9,948 bases of DNA from Peptococcaceae bacterium. GTDB taxonomy: Bacteria; Bacillota; Peptococcia; Peptococcales; Peptococcaceae. Made by a program: the position numbers and the translations under genes. The notes beneath the pieces were generated by a model. That model was not told the origin of the DNA. It saw nothing but the letters and a program-made list of their open reading frames with translations, and did not search any database. Where the stretch lies: the NCBI GenBank assembly GCA_017387265.1, contig JAFOFM010000166.1, forward strand, positions 1 through 9,948, written 5' to 3'. Below, in pieces: positions 1 through 6,175 of the stretch. Each line of letters opens with the position of its first letter. Position 1 is the stretch's first letter.

Positions 1-20
1 ATACCCTGCCTTAACGGTCG

Positions 21-305
21 TCATGTGCTACCCTTCCTTCTCTCGATTTCTCTATCGATGTACCATCTGGCTTTTTCGAGGTCTTCGACAGGCTTTCCCT
101 TATGATCTGCCCTAGCAATGTATTTGACGGCATTGCCGAGGCTGAAATTCAGACCCCACTCCTCAATGGCATCGATAACTTCGTAACATTCTTCGATCAG
201 GCACTTTTTCAGGCTCTGATGCGTCTGTTCTTTATCCCACGGGCAGCCGTTTTCGCCTAACAGGGTATTCATTACATCGGTAATTGGTTTTACGTTATAT
301 TCCAT
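21..305 (-). CDS. Short MazG N-terminus / DUF3310-like hybrid protein (94 aa)
   Basis: Residues about 8-49 match the start of MazG nucleoside triphosphate pyrophosphohydrolases: GCPWDKEQTHQSL (20-32), then IEECYEVIDAIEE (37-49) with the first metal-binding ExxE-type cluster (E38, E39, E42). From about residue 41 to 90 the chain instead resembles the phage DUF3310 family (T7 gp1.7 nucleotide kinase relatives): GLNFSLGNAVKYIARA (51-66), then EDLEKARWYIDREIER (74-89). The second MazG motif (ExxD, in EELGDLL) is absent, so classical MazG pyrophosphatase activity is doubtful. Full MazG proteins are roughly 250-480 aa. The ATG lies one base after the stop of the flippase gene, with a GGTG-containing site inside that gene's end, so translation is probably coupled. 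The reading frame is intact. It could be a real fusion, a prophage or recombination junction in mazG, or an assembly join. The gene call is fairly sure; the function is unknown. Confidence 0.8.
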   Translation of the reverse strand: MEYNVKPITDVMNTLLGENGCPWDKEQTHQSLKKCLIEECYEVIDAIEEWGLNFSLGNAVKYIARADHKGKPVEDLEKARWYIDREIERRKGST

Positions 306-306
306 A

Positions 307-1914
307 TTATTCTTTCACCACTTTCAGTTTTAAAAGCAGGTTTGCCAGCCGGTTCCCGACTTTCGGCATCTTACGGATAATTTCCAGACTGACACCGCCA
401 ATCGCCAGCAGCACTGCAAAATATGCACAGCCGCCAATCATAATAGATACCAGAGTTGCAGTTCCGTTACTGCTTAAAAGTGTATAAACACCACTATAAA
501 CCGCCAGAACCAGCACCGCCATAGCAGCTACACTGATAACCGGTTTCACAATATGATACTGCATGCTGAGCCATTCCCATCCAATGCGTCTGGACACCTG
601 CCAGATATTGTTTGCAGCTGCAACACCAAAGCCAATCACGCTGGCCAGCGCAGCGCCGCGAATACCAAGAGCCGGCATAGCCGTTAACGTATAGGTCAGC
701 ACAATTTTAATAGCTGCACCTAAAAGCAAGCTGTACATCGGCACCATAGCCTTGCCCATCCCCTGCAGGGTACCGGCACTGATCTGATAAAGACCTACCA
801 TTAACACAACAGCCGCCGACCAGAACATTGGCAGCCCCGCATCCGGTTTCACCGGATATAACAGTTCAATAATCGGATACGCCAGTGTCATCAGACCAAC
901 GGTAGCCGGCAGTACAATTAAAATTGCCAGCTGCATAGCATTGGCGAAGGTTTCCCGCACTTTCTGCGTCTGCCCCATAGCCAGTGCTTCCGAAATATTC
1001 GGTACCAGACTGGCTGCAATGGCGGTTGTCAGCATAAACGGCAGATTCAAAATCGGCTGTACACAGCCGCCCAGATAGCCAAACCATGCCATAGCGGCAT
1101 CATGGCTCAGTCCGCCGGCCTCCAGCCGCGGAACCACTAACAGCGAATCCACACTCTGCATAATCGGCAGAGCCAGACCCCCGATGGAAATCGGAATCGC
1201 CAGTGCAATCACACGCCCCAGCACCTGTGTATTGCTTAAAGAGGCATCTTCTTTTTTCTGCCCGGATTCTGTTTTATGACTTCTCCGATAACGGATAAAA
1301 ATAACCAGCATCAGAAGCAGAGCAATCCCGCCGCCAATGGATGCACCAGCACTGGCACCGGCAGCTACCACATCGTCACCATATGGCATCAGCGCAAACA
1401 GCGCCACAAAAATAACACCTACACGAACAAACTGTTCCGTAATCTGCGACAGTGCAGTTGGCACCATCTGCTGCAGCCCCTGAAAATAACCGCGGAATAC
1501 AGCCTGCATACAGCTGAAAATCATAGCCGGTGCAATGGCTCTTAAGCTCCATGCGACCCGTTCATCCGGAAATACATGAGTTGCCAGCCACTCGGCATTG
1601 ATAAAGATAAACAGCCCGATACAGACACCGATACCAGAAAGCATCAGCAGGGACAGTTTTAATACACGCATACTCATTCCGGAACGTCCCTGTTCCTCAT
1701 ATTCAGCCACCAGTTTGGACAGTGCCAACGGAATCCCTGCTGTTGACAAAGCCATCAGCAGGTTATAAATCGGATATACCATGCTGTACAGCGCCAGGCA
1801 GTCTTCACTGGCAATATATCCGAACGGAATACGATACAACGCCCCCAGGCACTTTGCCAGAATCCCGGCAGCACTCAGCACCAGGGCACCCTTTACAAAC
1901 GATTTCCCAGACAC
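307..1914 (-). CDS. SpoVB/YtgP-type polysaccharide (lipid-linked precursor) flippase
   Basis: This 535-aa polytopic membrane protein of the MOP/MVF superfamily is expected to have about 14 transmembrane helices. The N-terminus (KGALVLSAAGILAKCLGALY, residues 8-27) and the following SMVYPIYNLLMALSTAGIPL stretch are typical of the SpoVB/YtgP/YabM group, which includes the B. subtilis lipid II flippase YtgP (MurJ-like) and the spore cortex protein SpoVB. The likely role is to flip undecaprenyl-linked sugar precursors across the membrane; which precursor cannot be told from sequence alone. The start is GTG at 1914, preceded by AGAGGAG (1929-1923) at 8-nt spacing. A nearer ATG at 1919-1917 is out of frame. 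A MazG-related gene follows after one base, as in the yabM-yabN order of Bacillus and relatives. A weak promoter candidate on the minus strand (TTGCCA with 17-nt spacing to TACATA, about 2042-2014) is not convincing. Confidence 0.9.
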   Translation of the reverse strand: MSGKSFVKGALVLSAAGILAKCLGALYRIPFGYIASEDCLALYSMVYPIYNLLMALSTAGIPLALSKLVAEYEEQGRSGMSMRVLKLSLLMLSGIGVCIGLFIFINAEWLATHVFPDERVAWSLRAIAPAMIFSCMQAVFRGYFQGLQQMVPTALSQITEQFVRVGVIFVALFALMPYGDDVVAAGASAGASIGGGIALLLMLVIFIRYRRSHKTESGQKKEDASLSNTQVLGRVIALAIPISIGGLALPIMQSVDSLLVVPRLEAGGLSHDAAMAWFGYLGGCVQPILNLPFMLTTAIAASLVPNISEALAMGQTQKVRETFANAMQLAILIVLPATVGLMTLAYPIIELLYPVKPDAGLPMFWSAAVVLMVGLYQISAGTLQGMGKAMVPMYSLLLGAAIKIVLTYTLTAMPALGIRGAALASVIGFGVAAANNIWQVSRRIGWEWLSMQYHIVKPVISVAAMAVLVLAVYSGVYTLLSSNGTATLVSIMIGGCAYFAVLLAIGGVSLEIIRKMPKVGNRLANLLLKLKVVKE

Positions 1915-2133
1915 AACATTCGCTCCTCTGTTTCGCAGTACCGGTTCTGTACTGCAGATTTTTCATCACGTCAGCCAGCATAAAATCCGGCTTCTTTGTA
2001 CTCTTCTTTTACTTATGTAATCTTAGCGTAAATACCTGGCAAAAGCAATACTTTCTTATTTTACGCAATTTCCTGTTTTAACGCCCGTTTTACTGTATAT
2101 TTATGCAATATTATTCCTGTGTTCGCTTGTATC

Positions 2134-2143
2134 CTGTATACAG
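2134..2143. promoter_or_regulatory. Perfect 10-bp palindrome CTGTATACAG, possible GntR-type operator
   Basis: The sequence CTGTATACAG is identical to its reverse complement. Its core, TGTATACA, resembles operators of FadR/FCD-type GntR regulators, which often control carboxylate and TRAP uptake operons. It lies about 200 bp upstream of the substrate-binding protein start, in the 17-bp spacer of a weak promoter-like pair (2127-2132 and 2150-2155). No regulator gene is visible nearby, so the assignment is inference from the motif alone. Confidence 0.3.
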
Positions 2144-2276
2144 ATGTGCTACACTTCTGTGTGGACAAGGTATCCGAAATCACTATTTTCATAAGGCGGT
2201 CTTTAACTTAGTAAAAGGTTGAACTAACACCTATCTATTATATTAATAACTCCAATTTATACTTCAAATAATTATA

Positions 2277-2305
2277 TTTACACAATTTCTGTTATTTGCT
2301 ATGAT
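2277..2305 (+). promoter_or_regulatory. Sigma-70-type promoter of the TRAP-TAXI operon
   Basis: A TTTACA -35 box (2277-2282) and a TATGAT -10 box (2300-2305) are separated by exactly 17 bp; each matches the consensus at five of six positions. Transcription would start near 2312, giving a leader of about 30 nt that carries the AAAGGAGAT Shine-Dalgarno site at 2327-2335. The region just upstream is very AT-rich, which may act as an UP-like element. Confidence 0.75.
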
Positions 2306-2343
2306 ATAAGTAGATTTTCTAAATCGAAAGGAGATATTTAATT

Positions 2344-3336
2344 ATGAGAAAACACAAAAAATTAGTTGCTGTTGTGACCGCTCTGATGATGCTGGCTCTG
2401 TGCTTAACAGGCTGCGGCGGTGGCAACGCAGACCAGGGCGGCGATGCTGTTGCTGAAACAAGAGTAATCTTCGCTTCCGGCGGTACTTCCGGTACCTATT
2501 ATCCAGTTGCAAGTGCAATCGCTCAGGTATGGGGCGGCGCTGTTGAAGGTTTAACTGTTGACGTACAGGCTACTGGCGCTTCCGCAGAAAACCTGAACCT
2601 GGTAAACAACGGCGATGCTGAAATCGCTATCGTTCAGAATGACGTTATGTACTACGCTAACACAGCTACCGAAGGTTTCTCCGAAGCTGCTCCAAACGAA
2701 GGCTTCCTGACACTGGGTACTGTATATCCAGAAGTTTGCCAGCTGGTTGTTGCTGGTAACTCCGGTATCGAAACTGTTGCTGACTTAAAAGGCAAAGCTG
2801 TTTCCATCGGCGCTATGGGTAGCGGTGTAGAATCCAACGCTAAACAGATCCTGGCTGCTGCTGGTCTGACTGTAGCAGACATTCAGGCTCAGAACCTGGA
2901 CTTCGCTGAATCCGCAAACGCTATCAAAGACGGTGCTATCGCTGCTGCATTCGTAACTGCTGGTACTCCAACCACAGCTGTTACCGAACTGGCTACTACA
3001 AACGATATCAAAGTTCTGTCTTTAGGCGATGACATCATCAAAACTCTGTGCGAAACCTACAGCTTCTACACACCATACACCATCGAAGCTGACGTTTACA
3101 ACGCTGCTGAAGCAACACAGACCGTTGCTGTAAAAGCTACTATCATCGTAAAAGCTGATCTGGACGAAGAACTGGTTTACAACATGACAAAAGGCCTGTT
3201 CGAAAACCTGGATGCTGTAGCAGAAGCTCACGCTAAAGGTGCTGAAATGAGTCTGGAAGGCGCTGTTGAAGGTGTATCCGTACCATTACACCCAGGTGCT
3301 GCTAAATACTTCGAAGAACAGGGTTTAACTGTTTAA
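2344..3336 (+). CDS. TAXI-family TRAP transporter substrate-binding lipoprotein
   Basis: This 330-aa extracytoplasmic binding protein captures the substrate for the TRAP permease encoded downstream. Residues 1-23 form a lipoprotein signal peptide (basic MRKHKK start, hydrophobic core, lipobox LTGC with Cys24 as the lipidated residue), followed by a Gly/Asp-rich linker. The mature domain begins near residue 40 with FASGGTSGTYYPVASAIA (43-60), the hallmark of the TAXI (NMT1-like) family. It continues with VDVQATGASAENLNLVNNGD (72-91) and an AEIAIVQND strand-turn. Length is normal for the family. The ATG has a strong AAAGGAGAT site 8 nt upstream. Codons are strongly biased (GCT, GTT, CTG, GGT, AAC, AAA), more so than in the DUF1850 gene downstream, which fits very high expression of a binding protein. 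The ligand is unknown; characterised relatives are too few to infer it. Confidence 0.95.
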   Translation: MRKHKKLVAVVTALMMLALCLTGCGGGNADQGGDAVAETRVIFASGGTSGTYYPVASAIAQVWGGAVEGLTVDVQATGASAENLNLVNNGDAEIAIVQNDVMYYANTATEGFSEAAPNEGFLTLGTVYPEVCQLVVAGNSGIETVADLKGKAVSIGAMGSGVESNAKQILAAAGLTVADIQAQNLDFAESANAIKDGAIAAAFVTAGTPTTAVTELATTNDIKVLSLGDDIIKTLCETYSFYTPYTIEADVYNAAEATQTVAVKATIIVKADLDEELVYNMTKGLFENLDAVAEAHAKGAEMSLEGAVEGVSVPLHPGAAKYFEEQGLTV

Positions 3337-3344
3337 TTACAGTT
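3326..3344 (+). other. Small hairpin at the end of the TAXI binding-protein gene
   Basis: AACTGT (3327-3332) and ACAGTT (3339-3344) form a perfect 6-bp stem with a 6-nt loop containing the TAA stop codon. A second copy, ACAGTTA (3363-3369), just before the next start codon, could pair with TAACTGT (3326-3332) instead, giving two mutually exclusive folds. There is no T-tract, so this is not a terminator. It could stabilise the 3' end of the abundant binding-protein message or modulate initiation of the DUF1850 gene. Confidence 0.4.
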
Positions 3345-3370
3345 TCTGCTCTTCTGCTGAACACAGTTAG

Positions 3371-3877
3371 ATGAACATAAAAGTTTCAAAATTATATGCC
3401 GCAGCCACATTTATTGTGGTTGCGGTTATTTTGACACTGTCCATAATCTCCTGTAAGCCTTTATTTACAGACCCGGTACAGTATCTGATTATGGCCAATG
3501 CATACACTGACGAAGTATATTTTCAGGAGCCGTTAGAAGATGACGGTGTTTTTTCCGTTTCCTACACCCATTCGGTAAATAAAACCAATGTGGAAGAATA
3601 TTATCGGCTGGAAGACGGCGACTTATATCTGTTTAAAGCCCGCTACCGCTCCTTCGGGGCCGGTGTTGCCACCGAAATTGCACCCGGACAGACACTTCGC
3701 TATGAAGACGGATATATGATTATCGAAAATATGCACTATAAACTGCCTTCCCTTATTTATAAAGTCGGCACTGTCAGTGATCCGCTGATACATATTGGGC
3801 AGCAAACCTGGCACATGAAGGAACTGGCACCTTCGCTCACCAGTGTCCGGTTTACTGTGCAAACAAATCATCTATAA
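3371..3877 (+). CDS. DUF1850 family protein, TRAP-TAXI accessory
   Basis: This 168-aa protein belongs to DUF1850, a small family often encoded with TAXI binding proteins and fused TRAP permeases; its biochemical role is not established. An N-terminal hydrophobic segment (about 9-27) ends in IISC, which fits a lipobox with Cys28, so the protein may be a lipoprotein rather than simply membrane-anchored. The soluble part shows the family's SVSYTHSVNKTNVEEYYR stretch and the later RSFGAGVATE motif. The gene starts 34 nt after the binding-protein stop, but no good Shine-Dalgarno precedes the ATG (upstream bases are CTGCTGAACACAGTTAG). Low translation or coupling to the upstream gene is therefore likely, matching a subunit needed in small amounts. 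Its position between binding protein and permease argues for a role in assembly or gating of this transporter (inference). Confidence 0.85.
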   Translation: MNIKVSKLYAAATFIVVAVILTLSIISCKPLFTDPVQYLIMANAYTDEVYFQEPLEDDGVFSVSYTHSVNKTNVEEYYRLEDGDLYLFKARYRSFGAGVATEIAPGQTLRYEDGYMIIENMHYKLPSLIYKVGTVSDPLIHIGQQTWHMKELAPSLTSVRFTVQTNHL

Positions 3878-3896
3878 GCTGTCTATGACAGTTTTT
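3876..3896 (+). terminator. Weak intra-operon hairpin with T-run, possible attenuator
   Basis: CTGTC (3879-3883) and GACAG (3887-3891) pair with a TAT loop. Adding a G-U and two A-U pairs extends the stem to 8 bp (3876-3883 with 3887-3894). A run of five T follows (3892-3896). It begins at the DUF1850 stop codon, 27 nt before the permease start. The short stem and T-run shared with the stem suggest only partial termination, which would lower permease message relative to the binding protein. Confidence 0.4.
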
Positions 3897-3922
3897 CAAA
3901 CTTTTCAGAAAGGGGTTTTCTC

Positions 3923-5938
3923 ATGAAAAAAAGCAACGAAACCAACGCTCTCAGTGATGAACTGGTAGAACAGCACGTTGCAGAAGAAAAAATTTCAGCC
4001 GAAGAAGTAAATGAGATCATGGCCAAATATGACCGTGAATCGGCTGTTAGAATTTTTTCCGGCAACAAAGCTCTGCTTGTAAAACTGCTTCTGGTAGCGT
4101 TTACTGTTTTCGCTGTAGCGATTAATACTGTTCTTCATCTGAATGCACAGGTTCATCGTACAACCTTTATTGCATTTGTCTTATTTCTGGCATATCTCTT
4201 ATATCCGGCAAAAAAAGATGCACCGAAAAACACAAACAAAGTGCCGCTTCTGGATATGATTCTGGCATTTGCCAGTGCCGGGTCCTTCCTCTATATGGGG
4301 ATTAATTACGAGCAGCTGGTAGCACAGGCCGGCAACTATACCCAGATTGACATCGCCGTTGCAATGGTGGCGATTGTACTGCTGTTTGAGGCCTGCCGTC
4401 GTGTAGTAGGTACACCGATTCTGATTGTAGTAGGCTGCTTTATCGCGTACGCATACTTCGGCAATATGATTCCTGGTACCTTCGGGCATCGCGGGTTCAG
4501 CATTCAGCGTATTGCTACTCATCTGTATTTTACAACAGAAGGGATTATCGGGACTCCGCTGGCGGTATGTTCCACCTTCATCTTCCTGTTCATTCTCTTT
4601 GGTGCGTTCCTGGAACGTACCGGGGTTGGTCAGTTCTTTATCGATATCGCAAACAGTATCGCAGGGAAAATGACCGGCGGTCCTGCAAAAGTAGCGGTTA
4701 TCTCCAGTGCGCTGCAGGGGATGATTACCGGTAGTTCGGTAGCAAATACTGTAGGTTCCGGCAGTTTTACAATTCCAATGATGAAACGTATGGGGTATCG
4801 TCCGGAATTCGCAGCTGCAGTAGAAGCAGCAGCATCCACCGGTGGTCAGATTATGCCTCCTATCATGGGTGCAGCAGCATTCCTGATGGCAGAAATGACC
4901 GGGATTCCTTACTCCAACATCGTAATTGCAGCGATTGTTCCTGCATTCCTGTATTTCTCCGGTATCATGATTATGGTACATCTGGAAGCCAAACGCTATG
5001 GTTTAAAAGGTCTGCCTGCGGAAGAAATTCCAAACTTCTTTAAATTAATGTTCAGCTACTGGTATCTGCTGTTACCGCTGATTGTACTGGTTACCATGAT
5101 GATGACCGGTTACACACCGGCACGTTCTGCACTGGTTGCAATCGTAGTTGCAATCGTAGTAAGTATGTTCCGTAAAGAAACCCGTATGAGTCCTCATACC
5201 TTCCTGGATGCACTGGAAGGCGGCGCTCGCAACATCATCGGTGTTGCTATCGCGTGTTCTGTTGCAGGCTGTATTGTTGGTATCGTAACCTTAACCGGTA
5301 TCGGCCTGAAACTGGCTGGCGGTCTGTTATCCCTGAGCGGCGGTAACGTTCTGCTGGCACTGTTCTTCACCATGATTGCTTCTATCGTTCTGGGTATGGG
5401 GGTTCCTACCACTGCGAACTATGTTATCATGGCGACCATTACTGCTCCGGTTGTACTGAAACTGGGCATTGATTTACTGCCTGCCCATATGTTCGTATTC
5501 TACTTCGGTATTGTAGCCGATATCACACCACCAGTTGCTCTGGCGGCATATGCAGGTTCGGCTATTGCACGAAGCAACCCGTTAAAAACAGGGGTACAGG
5601 CAACCAAGCTGGCGATTGCTGCATTCCTGATTCCGTATGTATTTGCACTGAACCCATCTCTGCTGCTGGTAGGTTCTACTCCGATTCAGGTTATTTCTGT
5701 TACCATTACCGCATTTATCGGGATGTTCGGTGTTGCATCGGCAGTTGAAGGCTATCTGTTCGCCAATATGAATCCGGTAATTCGAGTTATCGCGCTTGTA
5801 GGCGGTTTAATGTTAATCGTTCCTGGTATTGCAACAGACATTATCGGTATTGCTTTAATCGTTCTGGTTATGGCATTCCAGAAAGCCCGCAGTAAAAAAG
5901 CCAACAGCGCAAGCAGCTGCGGCAACTGCAACGCATAA
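3923..5938 (+). CDS. TRAP transporter fused permease (DctQM-type, TAXI class)
   Basis: This 671-aa integral membrane protein combines the small (4-helix, DctQ-like) and large (12-helix, DctM-like) TRAP subunits and drives uptake of the ligand delivered by the TAXI protein, using a sodium or proton gradient. Residues 1-45 are hydrophilic and acidic, probably cytoplasmic. Hydrophobic helices follow from about residue 50. The DctM half carries the family signatures GSSVANTVGSGSFTIP (270-285) and EAAASTGGQIMPPIMGAAAF (301-320), plus the pseudo-symmetric repeat GMGVPTTAN (491-499) and ADITPPVAL (532-540). Length fits fused TAXI permeases. An AGAAAGGGG site (3907-3915) precedes the ATG. Oddities are a perfect in-frame 12-bp tandem duplication at 5135-5158 and a short C-terminal tail ending SSCGNCNA. 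The gene is last in the operon and is followed by a strong terminator. Confidence 0.95.
   Translation: MKKSNETNALSDELVEQHVAEEKISAEEVNEIMAKYDRESAVRIFSGNKALLVKLLLVAFTVFAVAINTVLHLNAQVHRTTFIAFVLFLAYLLYPAKKDAPKNTNKVPLLDMILAFASAGSFLYMGINYEQLVAQAGNYTQIDIAVAMVAIVLLFEACRRVVGTPILIVVGCFIAYAYFGNMIPGTFGHRGFSIQRIATHLYFTTEGIIGTPLAVCSTFIFLFILFGAFLERTGVGQFFIDIANSIAGKMTGGPAKVAVISSALQGMITGSSVANTVGSGSFTIPMMKRMGYRPEFAAAVEAAASTGGQIMPPIMGAAAFLMAEMTGIPYSNIVIAAIVPAFLYFSGIMIMVHLEAKRYGLKGLPAEEIPNFFKLMFSYWYLLLPLIVLVTMMMTGYTPARSALVAIVVAIVVSMFRKETRMSPHTFLDALEGGARNIIGVAIACSVAGCIVGIVTLTGIGLKLAGGLLSLSGGNVLLALFFTMIASIVLGMGVPTTANYVIMATITAPVVLKLGIDLLPAHMFVFYFGIVADITPPVALAAYAGSAIARSNPLKTGVQATKLAIAAFLIPYVFALNPSLLLVGSTPIQVISVTITAFIGMFGVASAVEGYLFANMNPVIRVIALVGGLMLIVPGIATDIIGIALIVLVMAFQKARSKKANSASSCGNCNA
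5135..5158 (+). repeat. 12-bp perfect tandem duplication within permease gene
   Basis: GTTGCAATCGTA occurs twice in direct succession, in frame, encoding Val-Ala-Ile-Val twice (residues 405-412). It lies in a predicted transmembrane helix of the DctM half, where a four-residue insertion would shift about one helical turn. Confidence 0.85.
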
Positions 5939-5958
5939 TAACGTATTTTAAAATTTCC

Positions 5959-5995
5959 AAAACCAGATTAATCATTCGGTTAATCTGGTTTTTTT
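5959..5995 (+). terminator. Intrinsic terminator of the TRAP-TAXI operon
   Basis: A 13-bp perfect stem (5959-5971 with 5980-5992; core AACCAGATTAA/TTAATCTGGTT) encloses an 8-nt loop, and the right arm runs into a stretch of seven T (5989-5995). It lies 20 nt after the permease stop and separates this operon from guaB. Confidence 0.92.
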
Positions 5996-6100
5996 CTGTC
6001 CGGATTTTTGGAACTGCAGTTAAAGTCAGCAATCATTCCGCACATCCCCCTCTTTATGAAAAAAATTTTCCTGTTGGCCGAAAAATTATCGAATTACGCA

Positions 6101-6129
6101 TTGCATAGTAATTTATTTAGCGATATAAT
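6101..6129 (+). promoter_or_regulatory. Sigma-70-type promoter of guaB
   Basis: A perfect TATAAT -10 box (6124-6129) has a TTGCAT -35 box (6101-6106) at 17-bp spacing. The start point would be near 6136, leaving a leader of about 40 nt. An inverted repeat, AATTAC (6092-6097) and GTAATT (6108-6113), overlaps the -35 element and could be an operator. The leader is too short for a purine riboswitch. Confidence 0.7.
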
Positions 6130-6160
6130 AATTAAATTACAAACCGAAAAATATAGTAGT

Positions 6161-6167
6161 AAAGGAG
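6161..6167 (+). promoter_or_regulatory. Shine-Dalgarno site fixing the guaB start at GTG 6176
   Basis: AAAGGAG lies 8 nt before GTG 6176. The in-frame TTG at 6170 is only 2 nt away, too close. The ATG at 6008 lies upstream of the promoter itself, so it cannot be used by the main transcript. Confidence 0.8.
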
Positions 6168-6175
6168 TTTTGACC

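Larger units (their letters stand above)
1915..2343. other. 429-bp divergent intergenic region between flippase and TAXI operon
   Basis: This AT-rich spacer separates the minus-strand flippase unit from the plus-strand TRAP operon. It contains the flippase Shine-Dalgarno (1923-1929), a 10-bp palindrome (2134-2143), a weak distal promoter-like pair around it (TTGTAT 2127-2132, TACACT 2150-2155, 17-bp spacing), and a strong promoter at 2277-2305. A 39-codon open frame at 2103-2222 has no ribosome binding site and resembles nothing known to me. No tRNA or recognised riboswitch fold was seen. Confidence 0.6.

Noticed and set aside
1893..1919. Tiny minus-strand ATG frame overlapping the flippase start, as a possible leader peptide
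   Set aside because: It is only eight codons, its ATG is 3 nt from the Shine-Dalgarno, and the GTG at 1914 has better spacing; most likely chance.
2103..2222. 39-codon plus-strand open frame in the intergenic region
   Set aside because: No Shine-Dalgarno, no recognisable product, and it includes the palindrome and weak promoter-like elements.
4199..4981. Long 260-codon open frame on the minus strand inside the TRAP permease gene, rich in Cys and His
   Set aside because: It lies antisense to a clearly conserved membrane protein, has no ribosome binding site or family resemblance, and its odd composition is what the reverse strand of a hydrophobic coding sequence gives.
6061..6089. AATTTTC and GAAAAATT halves resembling a CodY box
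   Set aside because: The halves are separated by 9 bp and one carries an extra A, so the 15-bp CodY consensus is not met.
6008..6175. 56-codon N-terminal extension of IMP dehydrogenase from ATG 6008
   Set aside because: The promoter (6101-6129) and Shine-Dalgarno (6161-6167) lie inside it, and family members begin at the AYYFNEPS stretch, so GTG 6176 is the start.
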